Source of the DNA: Isoetes taiwanensis | Lineage: Eukaryota > Streptophyta > Lycopodiopsida > Isoetales > Isoetaceae | Assembly: GCA_021234155.1 (NCBI GenBank) | Contig: JAJEKV010000005.1 | Location: forward strand, 23,325,584-23,389,583 | DNA length: 64,000 bases | Reading direction: 5' to 3' | In this document: piece by piece, positions 1-11,128 of the stretch | How positions within the stretch are numbered: position 1 is the first letter of the stretch | How the letters are laid out: every line of letters starts with the position of its first letter | Made by a program: the position numbers and the translations under genes | Notes under the pieces: generated by a model | Told to the model about the DNA's origin: nothing | Database searches by the model: none | Seen by the model: the letters and a program-made list of their open reading frames with translations, nothing else

Positions 1-274
1 AAAGGTATGAAATTTGAGTTTTTTGGACTTCTCTTTAGATTTACCTTGCATAGACTGATCACCTTAAGTGATCTAGAGGTTCTAACCCCAATTTGTGTGT
101 AAACTCAAGTTGGTTCCTTGTGGTTGACCTATAAGCCAGGTTTAGGGTCAACAACCATCTAAGTTGTATGGATTGCAAAACACCAGGATTTGTACATGGG
201 GGAAGTCTCACCAAAAAACACCACCTGTTGTGGCCAACAACCCTTCATACATGACACCTATCAATGAACCTAAG
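1..274. other. Left flank without a gene; inverted scrap of Helitron repeat
   Basis: No coding frame is supported. At about 226-270 the plus strand can encode NPSYMTPINEP, a near copy of the NPSYMTPENES motif found on the minus strand in the Helitron fragment that ends at 275. A piece of that coding repeat therefore lies here in opposite orientation. The rest shows nothing recognisable. Confidence 0.5.
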
Positions 275-949
275 TCAGATAAAGAGATTTGCCAGCATCT
301 CATCAATTTTCATGTCCACCATTGCAAATAAAAATATATTATTGTACTTTCTAATGTTCGTTCGAAAGTGATCACCCAATCTATCTGTTCTTGTATATAG
401 CTCAAACAAAGGCTGCGGTAGTTCTGGAATCAATGGCAGCTGAGTATTTCGATTAGTACATGCTCGGCATTTCTTTTTGACGTTCAATTCTGCTTTCCAT
501 TGCATAGCCCCACAATACAAACATCTATAATTCATGTTACCAAGGTCATGAGGAGGAGGTAAGTTCCATGTCCATGCTATCTTATTGAAACCGCTTTGAC
601 CAGTAGGACGTTCTCTAGGACCAATAGCAGTGTAATACAACCTCACAGCCGTATGCTTTGCCTTCCTTATGCGAGCGAGTCGTCTCCTCTTTTGACTATT
701 GCTCTCACCTTGCGGTATCACATAAGAGGGATTACACATTAAGCTTGTTATGAGGTCAACGCTAGCATCTCCTACTGCAGTAGACACCTCTCTAACATCT
801 GTCAATTCGGTACCATTATCAAGACTGCACTCTGACCTCAAGGCCCTTTTCTTTGCCATCCTTTTGCGTCGCAAATGCTTTTTTCTCTGAGTATTACTTT
901 CATTCTCAGGTGTCATGTAGGAGGGGTTACTTGTTATTATAGGTGGCAT
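275..949 (-). pseudogene. Helitron Rep/helicase N-terminal fragment
   Basis: This 224-residue frame resembles the N-terminal part of plant Helitron replicase-helicases. Residues about 1-100 hold two copies of a basic repeat (NPSYMTPENESNTQRKK and NPSYVIPQGESNSQKRR), like the basic, probably nuclear-localising repeats of that region. Residues about 135-210 carry the zinc-finger-like block: CLYCGAMQW, then CRAC, then LPLIPELPQPL and FRTNIRKYNN, which match the family pattern C-x2-CGA-x2-W, LP, F-x2-NIR-x-YN. It stops just after FLFAMVDMKID, where the Helitron_like_N domain should continue, so the HUH nuclease and helicase are absent. The next upstream codons in the same frame are open beyond one TAA at 953-955, so the start at 949 may be internal. 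A truncated element is my inference. Confidence 0.75.
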
Positions 950-952
950 TAT

Positions 953-1210
953 TTAATTTGATGTTTCAATGAGTTCGGCCTGAGACGGTGTGCTAAGCCC
1001 ACAAGCATTCACGTTTGTAGTTTGCGGCAACATCATTTGATCACCCATTTGTTCATCTATCGTAGGAAGTAGTTGCATTTTAATACCATTAACTTCTGAT
1101 GTGATGAAGTGTGAACCACCTCTATTTGCAATAGATCTTCCTATAATCATATCATTTGGGTGTCGATGTCTTACTGATTGCATCTCAATTACAGTCATAG
1201 GGTGCTCCAA
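953..1210 (-). pseudogene. Upstream in-frame extension of the Helitron fragment
   Basis: This 85-residue frame is in the same phase as the Helitron fragment at 275-949 and is separated from it by one TAA stop. The residues match no family I know. It could be the original N-terminus cut off by a nonsense mutation, or unrelated sequence. The shared phase supports the first reading but does not prove it. Confidence 0.35.
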
Positions 1211-1236
1211 ACCCCAATACTAGCAATGGGAGAATT

Positions 1237-1402
1237 AAATGGTTGGAGACGGTTGAAAGAATGTTGTCATATGCAGGAGATAAACAAAACCCACCAGTAG
1301 TTTTGGAATTTTTGGCAAGCTAGAAAAGTTTTTTTGAAGGAGTCAAAGCTACGGAGGAGCAGAAATTACAAGCCATGGATAAATATTTGGTGAATCATGC
1401 AT
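1237..1402 (+). pseudogene. Gypsy gag N-terminal fragment (family G1)
   Basis: Translation gives KWLETVERMLSYAGDK, then VVLEFLAS, an internal stop, and FFEGVKATEEQKLQAMDKYL. It aligns with the minus-strand gag at 20346-20762 (KWLEKVISLPTFSGEK, then FKLVKATEKHKVQAMDKYL). It stops at NHA, where the other copy continues ARTWW. The same protein resumes at 3478 as YGRKKLSPRIKTWANFRKAF, so one gag gene has been split by about 2.1 kb of inserted DNA. Gag forms the capsid of LTR retrotransposons. The copy is dead because of the stop codon and the insertion. Confidence 0.65.
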
Positions 1403-2711
1403 TACCTTTAAGCTAGAGATGGAGCATCCAAAATCATATGGATTGATAAACAATGGTGTCATTGTGAAAGAGAAATAGTTGTAGTGGAAGTAACAATATG
1501 TAGCATAATAACAGGGGGTTTTCTTTGTGTTGCAAACTTTATGACTTTCAGAATAATGGGATCAATCTGCTTTATCTTTATGGTAACTTTTATTTATGTT
1601 CTATTTGTTTCATTGTGATCAAATTCAAAAGCTACAGGTGATGAAAGCCTCAAATGAATTCTAGTTTTTTTCTGGTTTAAATTCTAAAAATTTTGTCACC
1701 CGGGGGGAGGGGGGTGACGTCCCTAAGGCCCAAAGGGGTTAAAACTTTTTTTTTGCAACACAAACCATTAACATTCAACATATAAAAATTAAATCCCCCA
1801 ACACATAACAACCATTGACATTAACAACCAACACATAACTACCATTGACATTAATTAACACAACCATTTGGGTCCAACACATTTAAATTAAAATCCCCCT
1901 TAAACCCCCTTTGGTTTGGGTGCATATTCACACGGGGGGTGACGTAGGGCAGCGAGAGCCCTCATAATTGTATTTTGCACGTACGAAATCAACACCATAT
2001 AGTATTTTGCTTGAAATCTTATAGCATTTTGCGAATCTTGTTATACAGTATAGCAAATTTTGTACTTGCATACCCCACAAACGAGGAACTTTATGTACGG
2101 TATAGATTAAGGAATAAGGGGTGAATATGCCTATCCAACAGCTCTCGTTGCCCGGAGTCACCTCCCGTGTGAATATGCACCCAAACGAAAGGGGGTTTAA
2201 GGGGGATTTTAATTTAAATGTGTTGGACCCAAATGGTTGTGTTAATTAATGTCAATGGTAGTTATGTGTTGGTTGTTAATGTCAATGGTTGTTATGTGTT
2301 GGGGGATTTAATTTTTATATGTTGAATGTTAATGGTTTGTGTTGCAAAAAAAAAGTTTTAACCCCTTCGGGCCTTAGGGACGTCACCCCCCTCCCCCCGG
2401 GTGACAAAATTTTTAGAATTTAAACCAGAAAAAAACTAGAATTCATTTGAGGCTTTCATCACCTGTAGCTTTTGAATTTGATCACAATGAAACAAATAGA
2501 ACATAAATAAAAGTTACCATAAAGATAAAGCAGATTGATCCCATTATTCTGAAAGTCATAAAGTTTGCAACACAAAGAAAACCCCCTGTTATTATGCTAC
2601 ATATTGTTACTTCCACTACAACTATTTCTCTTTCACAATGACACCATTGTTTATCAATCCATATGATTTTGGATGCTCCATCTCTAGCTTAAAGGTAATG
2701 CATGATTCACC
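1389..2711. repeat. Large near-perfect palindrome (inverted repeat)
   Basis: The arm at about 1389-1960 is the reverse complement of about 2140-2711, with a spacer of about 180 bp. Examples are GTCACCCGGGGGGAGG near 1696 against CTCCCCCCGGGTGAC near 2391, and GGTGAATCATGC at 1389 against GCATGATTCACC at 2700. The arms differ by only a few bases in the parts I compared by eye. The left arm begins inside the gag fragment, so the duplication copied some flanking gag sequence. A transcript through it would fold into a very long hairpin. I see no transposase. Confidence 0.85.
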
Positions 2712-3475
2712 TTATGGTTCGATTAAAGTTTCAAACCTACAATATAAATGCATTCTTGTGGCCACTGTTTGACTGATCTACGTGACATGGAAAAGGGCGT
2801 GGAATAATCCGCATGTTGTGTGCATAAGAATCCGTTTGTTGATTGAACTAAAGGCTGGCTGCTATGAACAATCCGGCAGCCAGAAATATCCAAGAGTTGA
2901 AAGCAAACAGAGGGCCTAAACTTGAATCTGCAGCAAATCTTAGGAAGGAAACAAAAGGGGGTTTTGCAGCACTACATTGTAGAATCAGGAAACCAATACC
3001 TTGTAAAAAAAAAAACATTATGCTAACTGAATAAACATTAAAAAACAAATACCTTTGTAAGTGTGAGCAAAAAATCCATCTCGTGGTAGTAAAATCCACT
3101 CCGGCAATAAGAATCCAAGAGGGCAAGTACACATGCATATGCACACATGCACACACATGCACACATGCACATGCACATGCACTTGCACTTGCACTTGCAC
3201 TTGCACTTGCACTTGCACTTGCACATGCACAATACACATGCACATGCACACACATGCACATGCATACACATGCACAGTGTTCATGCACAAACACATGCAG
3301 AGAAAGACAACAACCCTCGGATTGTTCCCACCAACGAAAATCTACGGCCCATAAAGGGTGCACTCTAGAAATACTATTTAGTACACCTCAACGAATACAA
3401 CAACGAAATCATATAAAAACCATGTGAAAAAGCGTATAAAAATCTAAAAGTAACCCCCTGTTATTGTGCTACATA
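2712..3475 (-). repeat. Dispersed repeat R1, minus-strand copy
   Basis: Read on the minus strand this is a close relative of 46126-46900 on the plus strand. Shared landmarks are the leading TATGTAGCA-C/T-AATAACAGGGGG motif, a CACATGGTTTTT stretch, a (TGCACA/TGTGCA)n hexamer satellite, the CCCTCTTGGATTCTTG block and GATCAGTCAAACAGTGGCC. The overlapping frames here are low-complexity products of the hexamer repeat and are not genes. The element type is unknown; I see no transposase or RT. Both copies lie in or next to a retrotransposon gag gene. Confidence 0.7.
3128..3298. repeat. TGCACA/TGCACT hexamer microsatellite
   Basis: This is a run of CACATG/TGCACA-type hexamers with about seven TTGCAC units in the middle. 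It yields spurious open frames of alternating Cys-Met/His-Thr type on both strands. A related run lies at about 46306-46425. Confidence 0.95.
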
Positions 3476-3477
3476 TT

Positions 3478-4265
3478 GATAATACGGACGGAAGAAATTA
3501 TCGCCTCGGATAAAAACATGGGCAAATTTTAGAAAAGCATTTGAATTCCATAGCTTGCATGCAAATTATTATTCTGATCTTAAAAGATAGTGGGATCACT
3601 TCAAGCAAGGGGAACATGAATCAGTACGCCACTTCTTCTCCAAGTTCTCTTACTTAGCAATGCAAATGGGAGAATCGTTGCCAGGAAGATTATCAGAAAG
3701 TGAAATAACTCGCAAGTTTATGGCCGGATTGAGAGATCCATTGTATGTAGAATTATATTTTGCAAAATCATCAACTATTGATGAAGCTGTGCGAAAGGCT
3801 GAAGCAGCTGAGATGAAACACAATCACAGTTTTGTGCGATATGATATCTGGGAGGGGTATCCTCAAGAAAATAATTTTAAACCAGATAATGCCAGAGTTG
3901 GCGAAAGAGAGAATAAGAGGTATAGATTAAATACCTTAAATGCCAATGATAATTTATGTGCAAAAGGAAATAATGGTGAACGGAGAATAGCCCGAGATCA
4001 GGCTAAAGGACCACCGAAGAGATCTTTTTCATGCGAAACACCTCACTATAAGAACCAATGTCCAGAGCTTATAGCCAATATAAAAATAGAACTTGAGCAA
4101 CCAAAAGAGAACACCCAAGCAAAAACAAGATCATTTGCACAGATTGCCCGTGTTCACTTTGCTGAAGAAGTTCCTGAAAGTTCCCATGCTAAGTTTGACA
4201 AGGAAAAGGCAGAAGCCCACAAGAGAGGTCAACTTCAGATTGGCCATCTGAATAAAGATAAGTAA
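3478..4265 (+). pseudogene. Gypsy gag, C-terminal part, broken zinc knuckle
   Basis: This continues the gag begun at 1237. It reads YGRKKLSPRIKTWANFRKAF, an in-frame TAG near 3590 (probably from GAG), WDHFKQGEHESVRHFFSKF, then a 201-residue open frame from 3660 with MAGLRDPLYVELYFAKSS. It parallels the minus-strand gag at 15931-16632 (WDLFKQGDNESVYRYTSLLQ). Near 4030 the zinc knuckle reads SFSCETPHYKNQC where the other copy has CFYCGGPHLKIDC, so the first cysteine is serine. The end (LQIGHLNKDK) matches LQIAYLK in the other copy. It is not functional. Confidence 0.75.
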
Positions 4266-4716
4266 AGCAAAATGTTTTTGCTGATTTGATTGAGCATTGT
4301 ATTCATTTGATTGAGTCAATGAAAGAATTTCTTGTTTCAATCAAATGTTGCTCTAGAGTTTAGAAGTAAGGGGGTAACTGTGTCTGCATCACAGAAGCTA
4401 GATCCTTATAGTCTTTTAGATATATGATAAGTTTACTAGCCTAGGAAATCCTTTCAAAGCAGATAGTCAGGTAACTAGCTTAGAGAAAAGATGGTTATTC
4501 CAGTAAAACAGATAGTCAGGTGACTAGCTTTGGAAAAAGATTGTTATTCCAGCAAGGCAGATGATTGAAGACGATCAGCCTTGGGAAAGGAATTGTTATG
4601 GCACAAGCTCGGAGATGTGGCTCAGAAGACGAACACTGATGCAAAGGCTCTAGTTAGTGCAATTAATATCTCTAAGCCACAATCGTAGCTAAAATATTCA
4701 GTTAACATTAAAAAAC
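4266..4716. other. Non-coding region 3' of gag with short tandem repeats
   Basis: No gene. From about 4450 to 4560 a unit of about 55 bp containing AGATAGTCAGGTGACTAGC and GTTATTCCAG is repeated two to three times. A purine run, AAGTAAGGGGG at about 4365, precedes TGTGTCTGCATC and could be a PPT and LTR start, but I cannot find the partner LTR. Confidence 0.35.
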
Positions 4717-4791
4717 TGATACGAATACAAAATATTATGGCAAAGGAATAATCACAAAGTAAGAGTAAACAAACAAAATTCAACTCAAATA
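4717..4791 (-). repeat. G1 LTR 3'-end (U5) fragment, left half
   Basis: The run TGATACGAATACAAAATATT through the AAACAAAATTCAACTC region matches 24375-24450, the U5 end of the minus-strand G1 LTR that adjoins a primer binding site. Here it is interrupted after 4791 by the LINE. The other half resumes at 11745-11762. Confidence 0.65.
4775..4791 (+). repeat. LINE target-site duplication, 5' copy
   Basis: AAAATTCAACTCAAATA is identical to 11728-11744, with the LINE between. The length is typical of target-primed reverse transcription. Confidence 0.85.
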
Positions 4792-5615
4792 GAGTTTGAA
4801 TAGGAAAATGAGCACTCTCTCACTGCGCCTCGGGACCCGTGCATCACCCAGCCCTGATGGATGAGGCTTTGCTCGAAGCTGTTCTCCAGGAGCTGGGTTT
4901 TGTCATCCCCCCCCCAGGGCCACGAGAGCACCCTTCAAGCCATCGAAGATTTGATTAGTTTAGCCTTCAACAATCAGTCTAGAATAGGTTTCCGTAGAGC
5001 AGATTTCGAGTTCTTTAACAAGTTTTTTCTCTGTATCCTTTGTTTTGACAGAGTTGGCTCACTCAGGGTTTCAGCCCATAACTCACAGCCTTATCTCACC
5101 CTGGGCAACAACTTCGAAAGGAATCTCTTCCTCCTAGGGGTCCCCACAGAATTCGGGATTGATCCTCTCTATCACTGGGCAGATTTCTTTGACCTCCAGC
5201 CTGCAGAATTTTTCGATGACCTTGGAATTGTGGTGTGGAGGTTCGGGGTGGCGAACTAATTCTGTTTTTTTCTTGATTTTTTGTATTCTTGATCTACCCC
5301 TTTCTTTTCTTTTCTCTGTTTCTTCTGGTTTTTTTCTGGCTTCTTGGAATTGCTGCTTCTTTGATGGTCGATGGGACCCTCTTCCCCTGACTAGATCCTC
5401 GCAGGTCGTCCAGGGTACGAGCAGTCCTTTCTTATTATCTAGGCAGCTTTCCCCCTTCTCTTTCCAATCATTCTTTATCCCCTTTTCTTTGTCCTTTCCT
5501 CCATCTTCGGATCTTTCGCCCCCTTTTCAATTCTTTTCCCCCTTATTTCGTTTTCTTTTGCTCATCCTTTCTGTTTCCTCTGTTCCGTCCACCCCTCGAT
5601 TATCTTTGTGACACT

Positions 5616-6566
5616 ATGAGAACCAAGGGAGCGACAAGTAAACCGGTTATGGCAGGATCCTCCTCTTCAGCAAGGATCCCTTACGAGTACAAAGACACGG
5701 ACCCAATTCTGATTATTCAAAGTTGGGATCAAATTTTTGTTTTAGATGACAAGAAAGATCAGTCATGGATAAAGATGAAAGAACTTAAGGCTGTCTTCGA
5801 CATAATCAGGGAACAGCAAGAGGCAGCAGCAGAATGTATGGGAGTGCAGAAGGAGGGACAAATTCTGGTATGCAAACTCGAAATGCAGAGACTGGAAAAT
5901 CAATACAAAGAAGGCAAAGCCAATGATCGAGACCTAGCCTGGCAGATGCTTCAGAAGATACAGGAGATGGATAACCTTCTATATCAACTCATAAGAGTCA
6001 AGACAGGGCATTCGAAAGAAGATTGCTGCAGCCTAAAAAACCAGATCTTCAGGAGGTCCATGACGGAAATGTTGCAGGCAACAAAAGGCCTTGTCGAAGA
6101 ACTTGAGGATCTTGGGTGGAAATCCAAAGCCTCATTTCGGTTGGTGAAGGTTTGGGAGGAAGCAGATGATCATGTCATCGAAAATTTCCGAAAGGGATTC
6201 AAGAATAGGCTTCCCCCTTTTGCCGCTGATACTCTGAAGGAAGTAGTAATGGACTATAAAACCTACCAACTCCCGCTCAAAGCTCCCACCAAATGTGAAA
6301 TTGCTGACAGTAATGGCTACTTCCATTCGACGGATTGTGCAAACTGTGAATGCCAAAATTGTACCAGCATCAAGGAGCAGAACCTGGACAAGAACAAGAC
6401 AAAGGTCTCCAAGCAAACCCTGAAGTCCTCGGTTCCGATCATGGGAAAATATGACAAAATCAATGGTAACTCTTACAAGAACGCTTTGCTCAATTTTTTA
6501 AATTCTGTTAATGTTGCCACTGAATTAAAAAGGAAGAGGATATTCTTGATCTCAGTAATATTCTAG
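5616..6566 (+). pseudogene. LINE ORF1-like protein, coiled-coil part
   Basis: This 316-residue frame begins at the first good ATG after the pyrimidine-rich leader. Residues about 40-130 are charged and heptad-like (REQQEAAAECMG, MQRLENQYKEG, LQKIQEMDNLLYQLI), which suggests a coiled coil. A small cysteine cluster (DCANCECQNC) lies near residue 240. Its natural continuation appears in another frame after a one-base shift in the A-rich stretch near 6530 (then EEDILDLSNILDNSANTRYI), leading into the DUF4283 region. The likely role is RNA binding in the LINE ribonucleoprotein, inferred from position. Confidence 0.55.
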
Positions 6567-6670
6567 ACAACTCAGCCAATACCAGATATATTAATCATGG
6601 AATTCTTGTCCACTTTCCTCAGAATTGTCCCTCCATAAGCACAGTTAAGTATTGGATCACCAAGACTCTG

Positions 6671-8245
6671 TTGGTTCCCATTTTATCTATCCTCAAACTG
6701 GACAGTAGAACCTTTCAGATCATCTGTAAAGAGGAAAAGAGTGTCCCTATGATCCTTACCAGGAAAATCTCCCTCATTTCAGGCTTTCCAGTGTATATAA
6801 TGAAATGGGACCCTCTCTACATTCCAGAAGATTTCTCCACAATTGCTACCACCACGTGGATCTCTTGTCTGAATCTCCCTATGGGATGCTGGACAGTCTC
6901 TCATCTGAGTGCTATTGCCAGCAATTTAGGGGAAATCATCCAAATCTCTATCCCCCAAACCAGTTTCCCCTCTGTTTGCATTCAAAAGAAGATTTATTCT
7001 AATTGGGAGGACTGTATTCCCTGCAAAATTCCTAAAAGGGGGATCTTTGACCTTAAAATCTCTTACTCTAAAATGCCTCTGGCTAAAAGTTCTCCTCCTA
7101 AAGAGCATCATAAAGATAAGACCCAGAAAGATGTGGAAACACATCAGGCCAAGCAGGTTTGGAGGCCTAAGGCTAAGCCCATGGAAAATAACTGTACCAG
7201 CAGAGCTGTCTGCAACACCAGCATAAGGGAAACCAGAGAAGACAAGGTCGAGTATAATACTAGTGATTTTCAGGGTATGTATTTTCCAGACAAAGGTATT
7301 ATATTCCAATTTCCTTCAAAAGTGGTGATTAGAGTTGATCCTATCAATATGAGTATCTCAACTTTGGATCTTGACAAATTTGGCATATGTGAGGAAGCCA
7401 GGAAGGATGACTCGGAAGACGATTTTGACTTCCAAGTCAATAGCAAGACTTCCACTTTGGAAGATCTGACCTGGTCTACAATCAACAACAGAAGGAAGAG
7501 GGGAAAGAAAAATTTCAAAGAATATACTTTGGGACCCCCAAGAAGATCCCCAAGAAAGGTACCCCCCCCTCCAATGGATATAAATCTTAAAGGTATCACT
7601 TGGAATATCCAAGGCATCAACTCGAATATCAAAAGAGGTAGATTGAAGGTCTGCCTATGTTCTATGAATCTTGATTTTATTTTCTTTCAAGAGCATAAGA
7701 TTCATGATGACAATATCAACTCAATAATTAAAAATGTTCTGCCTCCTGACTTCCAGCATTGGTCTCTCAAAGCTAACAACACTTCTGCAGGAATTACTAT
7801 AGCTTGGAGTAACAGGCTTAACCTTGCTGACATTCAAATGGTCAATGACAATAGTAGAAGATGGCAAATTATTCATGGGAAGATTGGTGATAAAAGGATT
7901 GCTTTTATTAATGTTTATGCTTATCATCAACCCCCGGATAGAGTCAGCCTTTGGGAAGTCATTAATAGGAGTCTAGAGAGAATTCCCTATGATGAATGTG
8001 TTTTAGCAGGGGATTTTAATATGGTTACCCACAGTTATATGAGAAGTGCCAACTTCAGGCCCCTGACTGACAATGAATTTTCAAGTTGGAATTCTCTTCT
8101 TTACTCTCACCATCTCTCTCTGGCCAGGGTTACCCCCATTCTTATAGCTGGAGTGACCACAGAGATCAGCCAGTCTGTTGCCTTCATGACATATTTTATC
8201 TTAGTGAAACCCTTTGGAACAACAGCTCTAGGGTCACTAATTTAA
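6671..8245 (+). pseudogene. LINE DUF4283 region plus AP endonuclease
   Basis: Residues about 30-100 fit DUF4283, the RNA-binding domain of plant LINE ORF1 (ILTRKISLISGFPVYIMKWD, then WISCLNLPMGCW, then SAIASNLGEII). From residue about 310 the endonuclease starts: ITWNIQGINS, DFIFFQEHKIHD with the catalytic glutamate, AGITIAWS, FINVYAYHQ and LAGDFNMV. A frameshift near 8130 moves the end of the nuclease to another frame, where TLSDHFPQLI carries the SDH motif. The two domains run in one open frame with no stop, whereas plant L1 elements usually keep them in separate ORFs. The nuclease would nick the target DNA. Confidence 0.8.
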
Positions 8246-8437
8246 CCAATTACACTCTGTCCGACCATTTTCCTCAGCTCATTAACATTTGTGGCAATAC
8301 TGCTCAGAGGAAGAGAAATTCTTTTTTTTAAGCTTAATACTAATCTTCTTGAGCTTGATGAATTTCTGCCTAATCTTCAACAGATTGTATCTCAAGAAAG
8401 GAAACCTAATGGTAATAGAGGTTGGATGGAATAGTGG

Positions 8438-9025
8438 GTGAAGGTCTCCAAAAGAATCAAGAATTGGCTCAAGGTTTGGGGAAAAGAAGTCCACAGAAGC
8501 AACACTACCCACTTACAGGATCTAAGATCCCAGTTAAACTTGGTCCAAGGACAGCAAAGGGATGAAATCAAACTTCAGATAGAGAGAGAAGAAATCAGAA
8601 TTGCCAGAGGTTGGAAAATCAAGGCAAAGGTTAAGGAACTTAAGGAAGATGAAAGGAGCAATTCGAAGTATTTCTTCATCAAAGCCAAAGGCAGGGTTAA
8701 GAGAAATCATATTTACAGTATTCTTTGGGAAGGCAACAGTATTGACAATGACATGCAGCTTAAGAGTGCTGCCAAAACTCATTTCTCCAGGATCATGGGA
8801 ACTGAAGAAAATATTAGAAAGGAGGATATTGAAAATTTTGTGTGTATCCAACAAAAAGTTACTGAACAGATGAATGATAGATTATCTAGACCCTTTAGTT
8901 ATGAGGAAATGTTGAAGGTTCTTCAGGAAATGGAAAATGATAAAACTCCAGGCCCTGATGGTCTTCTAGCTGAATTTTTCAAGAAGTCCTGGGGGTCTCC
9001 CTTGCCAATGAGTTTTGATGACTAA
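8438..9025 (+). pseudogene. LINE ORF2 linker and start of reverse transcriptase
   Basis: This frame continues ORF2 after the endonuclease. It carries the basic linker (ARGWKIKAKVKELKEDERSN, then KYFFIKAKGRVKRNHI) and the first RT block NDKTPGPDGLLAEFFKKSW. It ends by frameshift near 9010, where the next part starts in another phase. Some 50 residues expected between the GPDG motif and the ALIPKI block are missing, so a small deletion accompanies the shift. Confidence 0.75.
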
Positions 9026-10226
9026 GAAGCTGGATTGTAGGATCAATACAAGTCTGATTGCCCTCATCCCGAAGATTGAGCTTCCAGCTACCTTCTCTGA
9101 TTACAGACCTATATCTCTAACCAATGTGGTTTATAAGTTGATTACAGGTACCATTGCTGCTCGGCTCAAGCCCATCCTAGAAGAAGTCATCAGTAATACT
9201 CAAAGTGCCTACTTAAGGGGAAGGTATATTCTAGATAATGTAGCTGCTGCTTCTTTAGGTATTTCTTGGGCCAAAGATTCTAACCAGTCAATTGGCCTCC
9301 TTAAACTGGACATCACAAAGGCCTTTGACACAGTAAGTTGGGCCTTCTTATGCTGGTGTTGCAAAAAACTTGGCTTCTCTGACAATGTGATTTCTGTTTT
9401 CCAAGCTATTCTTCACAACTCTAGATCTGCTGTTCTTATTAATGGTGAATGTAGCCCTTTTTTTGACATTAAAAGGGGTGTTAAGCAAGGCTGCCCTCTT
9501 GCACCCTTCCTTTTCTTAATTGTGATGGAGGGCCTGAATTGCCATTTCAAGAGAGCAAAAGATTTACATCTAATCAAGGGTCTTAGTCTTCCCTCCCAGG
9601 AGGATGAAGAGATCCTTAATGTCCACTTTGCAGATGATACTTTTCTTTTTCTTCATTTGGAAAACCAATCCATTCAGCACATTCAAGCTATTTTGGAGGA
9701 TTTTGGCAAGTGCTCGGGATGCAAAATCAATCCTGCCAAGACCAAGTTAATCTCAAGGCATCAAGAAGAGGGTGAGCAGGCAGCTACAAGATTGGGATGT
9801 ATGTATCTCTCCCCTAACACTAAAACTAAAATCCAAGGCATCCCCTATGCTATTAGGATCAATGCTTGTGAGCTTTGGGAGGATTTGGTTGATAAATTTT
9901 ACAGAAAGGTAGATTCCCTTAATTCCAAATTTCTATCTAAAAATGGGAGAGCCATTTTGGCAAATTCGGTTATCTCTTCCTCTCAGGTTTACCAGTCTTC
10001 TATTATGATGGCCCCTAAAAAGGTTCTGACTAAAATACAAGGAATTATTGGTAGATTCATTGCAGGAGGATCTAGTAGGAGATGCTGGATCCCTGTCTCT
10101 ATGGAAGAATGTTGCAAGCACAAAAAGTTGGGAGGTCTGGGAGTCATAAATATTGAGAAACAGGCCATTGATCTGGCTGCAAAGTACTTTACAGGGCCTG
10201 CAACAATCAGATCAATCACCCTGTAA
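9015..10226 (+). pseudogene. LINE reverse transcriptase core
   Basis: This 403-residue frame covers the RT palm and fingers: TSLIALIPKI, FSDYRPISLTNVVYK, SAYLRGRYILDNV, LLKLDITKAFDTVSW with one catalytic aspartate, GVKQGCPLAPFLF, and FADDTFLF in place of YADD with both catalytic aspartates. The thumb region follows (GCKINPAKTKLI), then GRAILANSVISS and CCKHKKLGGLGV. It copies LINE RNA at the nicked target. The catalytic residues are present, but the frame is cut off from the upstream ORF2 and runs out at 10226. Confidence 0.9.
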
Positions 10227-10374
10227 ATAATCTTATTTCTCATTATATTAGTAAATGCCACCCCTTTGGTTGGAGGAACCTCAAAATGCAGCTGCCTCAC
10301 AGCATTTACTTTGACTTCACCATTCCTACTATTATGCCTTTGATTGGATTAGGGCATGGCAAAAGGTAAAAGGT

Positions 10375-11090
10375 ATGTATACTTGGAAAGGACTTTCACA
10401 AGACCAACCTATTTTCTGGAGTCCTCTCATTTTAGATGACCCTAATATTTGTCTGGCTACTAACTTCCCCAAGTTAGCCAAGCAATGGACTAATTGTGGA
10501 ATTATATATATTAGGGATATTACTGATGAATTTGTTTATCAGGAATCCAGCCTAGCAAATCTAGGAGATGACTCCAGGCAACTTTTTAATAGTATCTCTC
10601 AAAGATTGGCAGCTGGAGAATGGCATGATACGGATGTATTTTGGCATATCAATGGCTTTTGTGGTTACAGAGTAAACCTGGCCTACAGGTATCTCAATAG
10701 GGGCCAAGAAAGTTCGATCCACAGGAAATGGAATATTGATCCTGATAGGGTTTTAAGGAACCTGAAATTTATGTGGAAAAGTCCAATCCACCCAAAAATC
10801 AAGGCCTTTATGTGGCAGCTTTGGCACAAAGCTCTGGCCACTAATAGAAAAAGGTGGAGTCTAATTCTGACATCTGTGTTAGATGCTTGCAGGAACAGGA
10901 AGATGAAGCACATCTTTTCAAAAATTGCCTATGGGCAGAATGGACTTTGGAGATTGCTGAAACTGAGCTGAATATCCCTGGCTTGGCCAATATGCAGACT
11001 GATGAGCTCTTTTTTCCCGAGAACCCAGTGGAATGGAAGAAATACCTTGATATTCAAAGAAGAAATCATCTGGCCCAATGCCATTATTAA
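10375..11090 (+). pseudogene. LINE ORF2 C-terminus with zf-RVT
   Basis: Two overlapping frames are joined by a shift near 10850. The first holds SNPIHPKIKAF-type sequence (KSPIHPKIKAFMWQLWHKAL). The second holds the zinc-binding block CVRCLQEQEDEAHLFKNCLW with the C-x2-C-H-C arrangement of plant LINE zf-RVT domains. A gap of about 150 bp from 10226 separates it from the RT frame. The domain is thought to bind nucleic acid. Confidence 0.8.
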
Positions 11091-11128
11091 ACAGGCCCAA
11101 TATGATATAAATTGGGTTTTGGAAGTAT

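Noticed and set aside
2848-3427. Six overlapping open frames on both strands across the hexamer satellite
   Set aside because: They are low-complexity Cys-Met, His-Leu or Ala-Ser repeats produced by a 6-bp repeat; no conserved domain.
4717-4791. A TRIM-type element with 105-bp LTRs
   Set aside because: The matching copy at 24375 lies at the end of a longer LTR-like stretch with TATA and polyadenylation-like signals, so 105 bp is only the U5 end.
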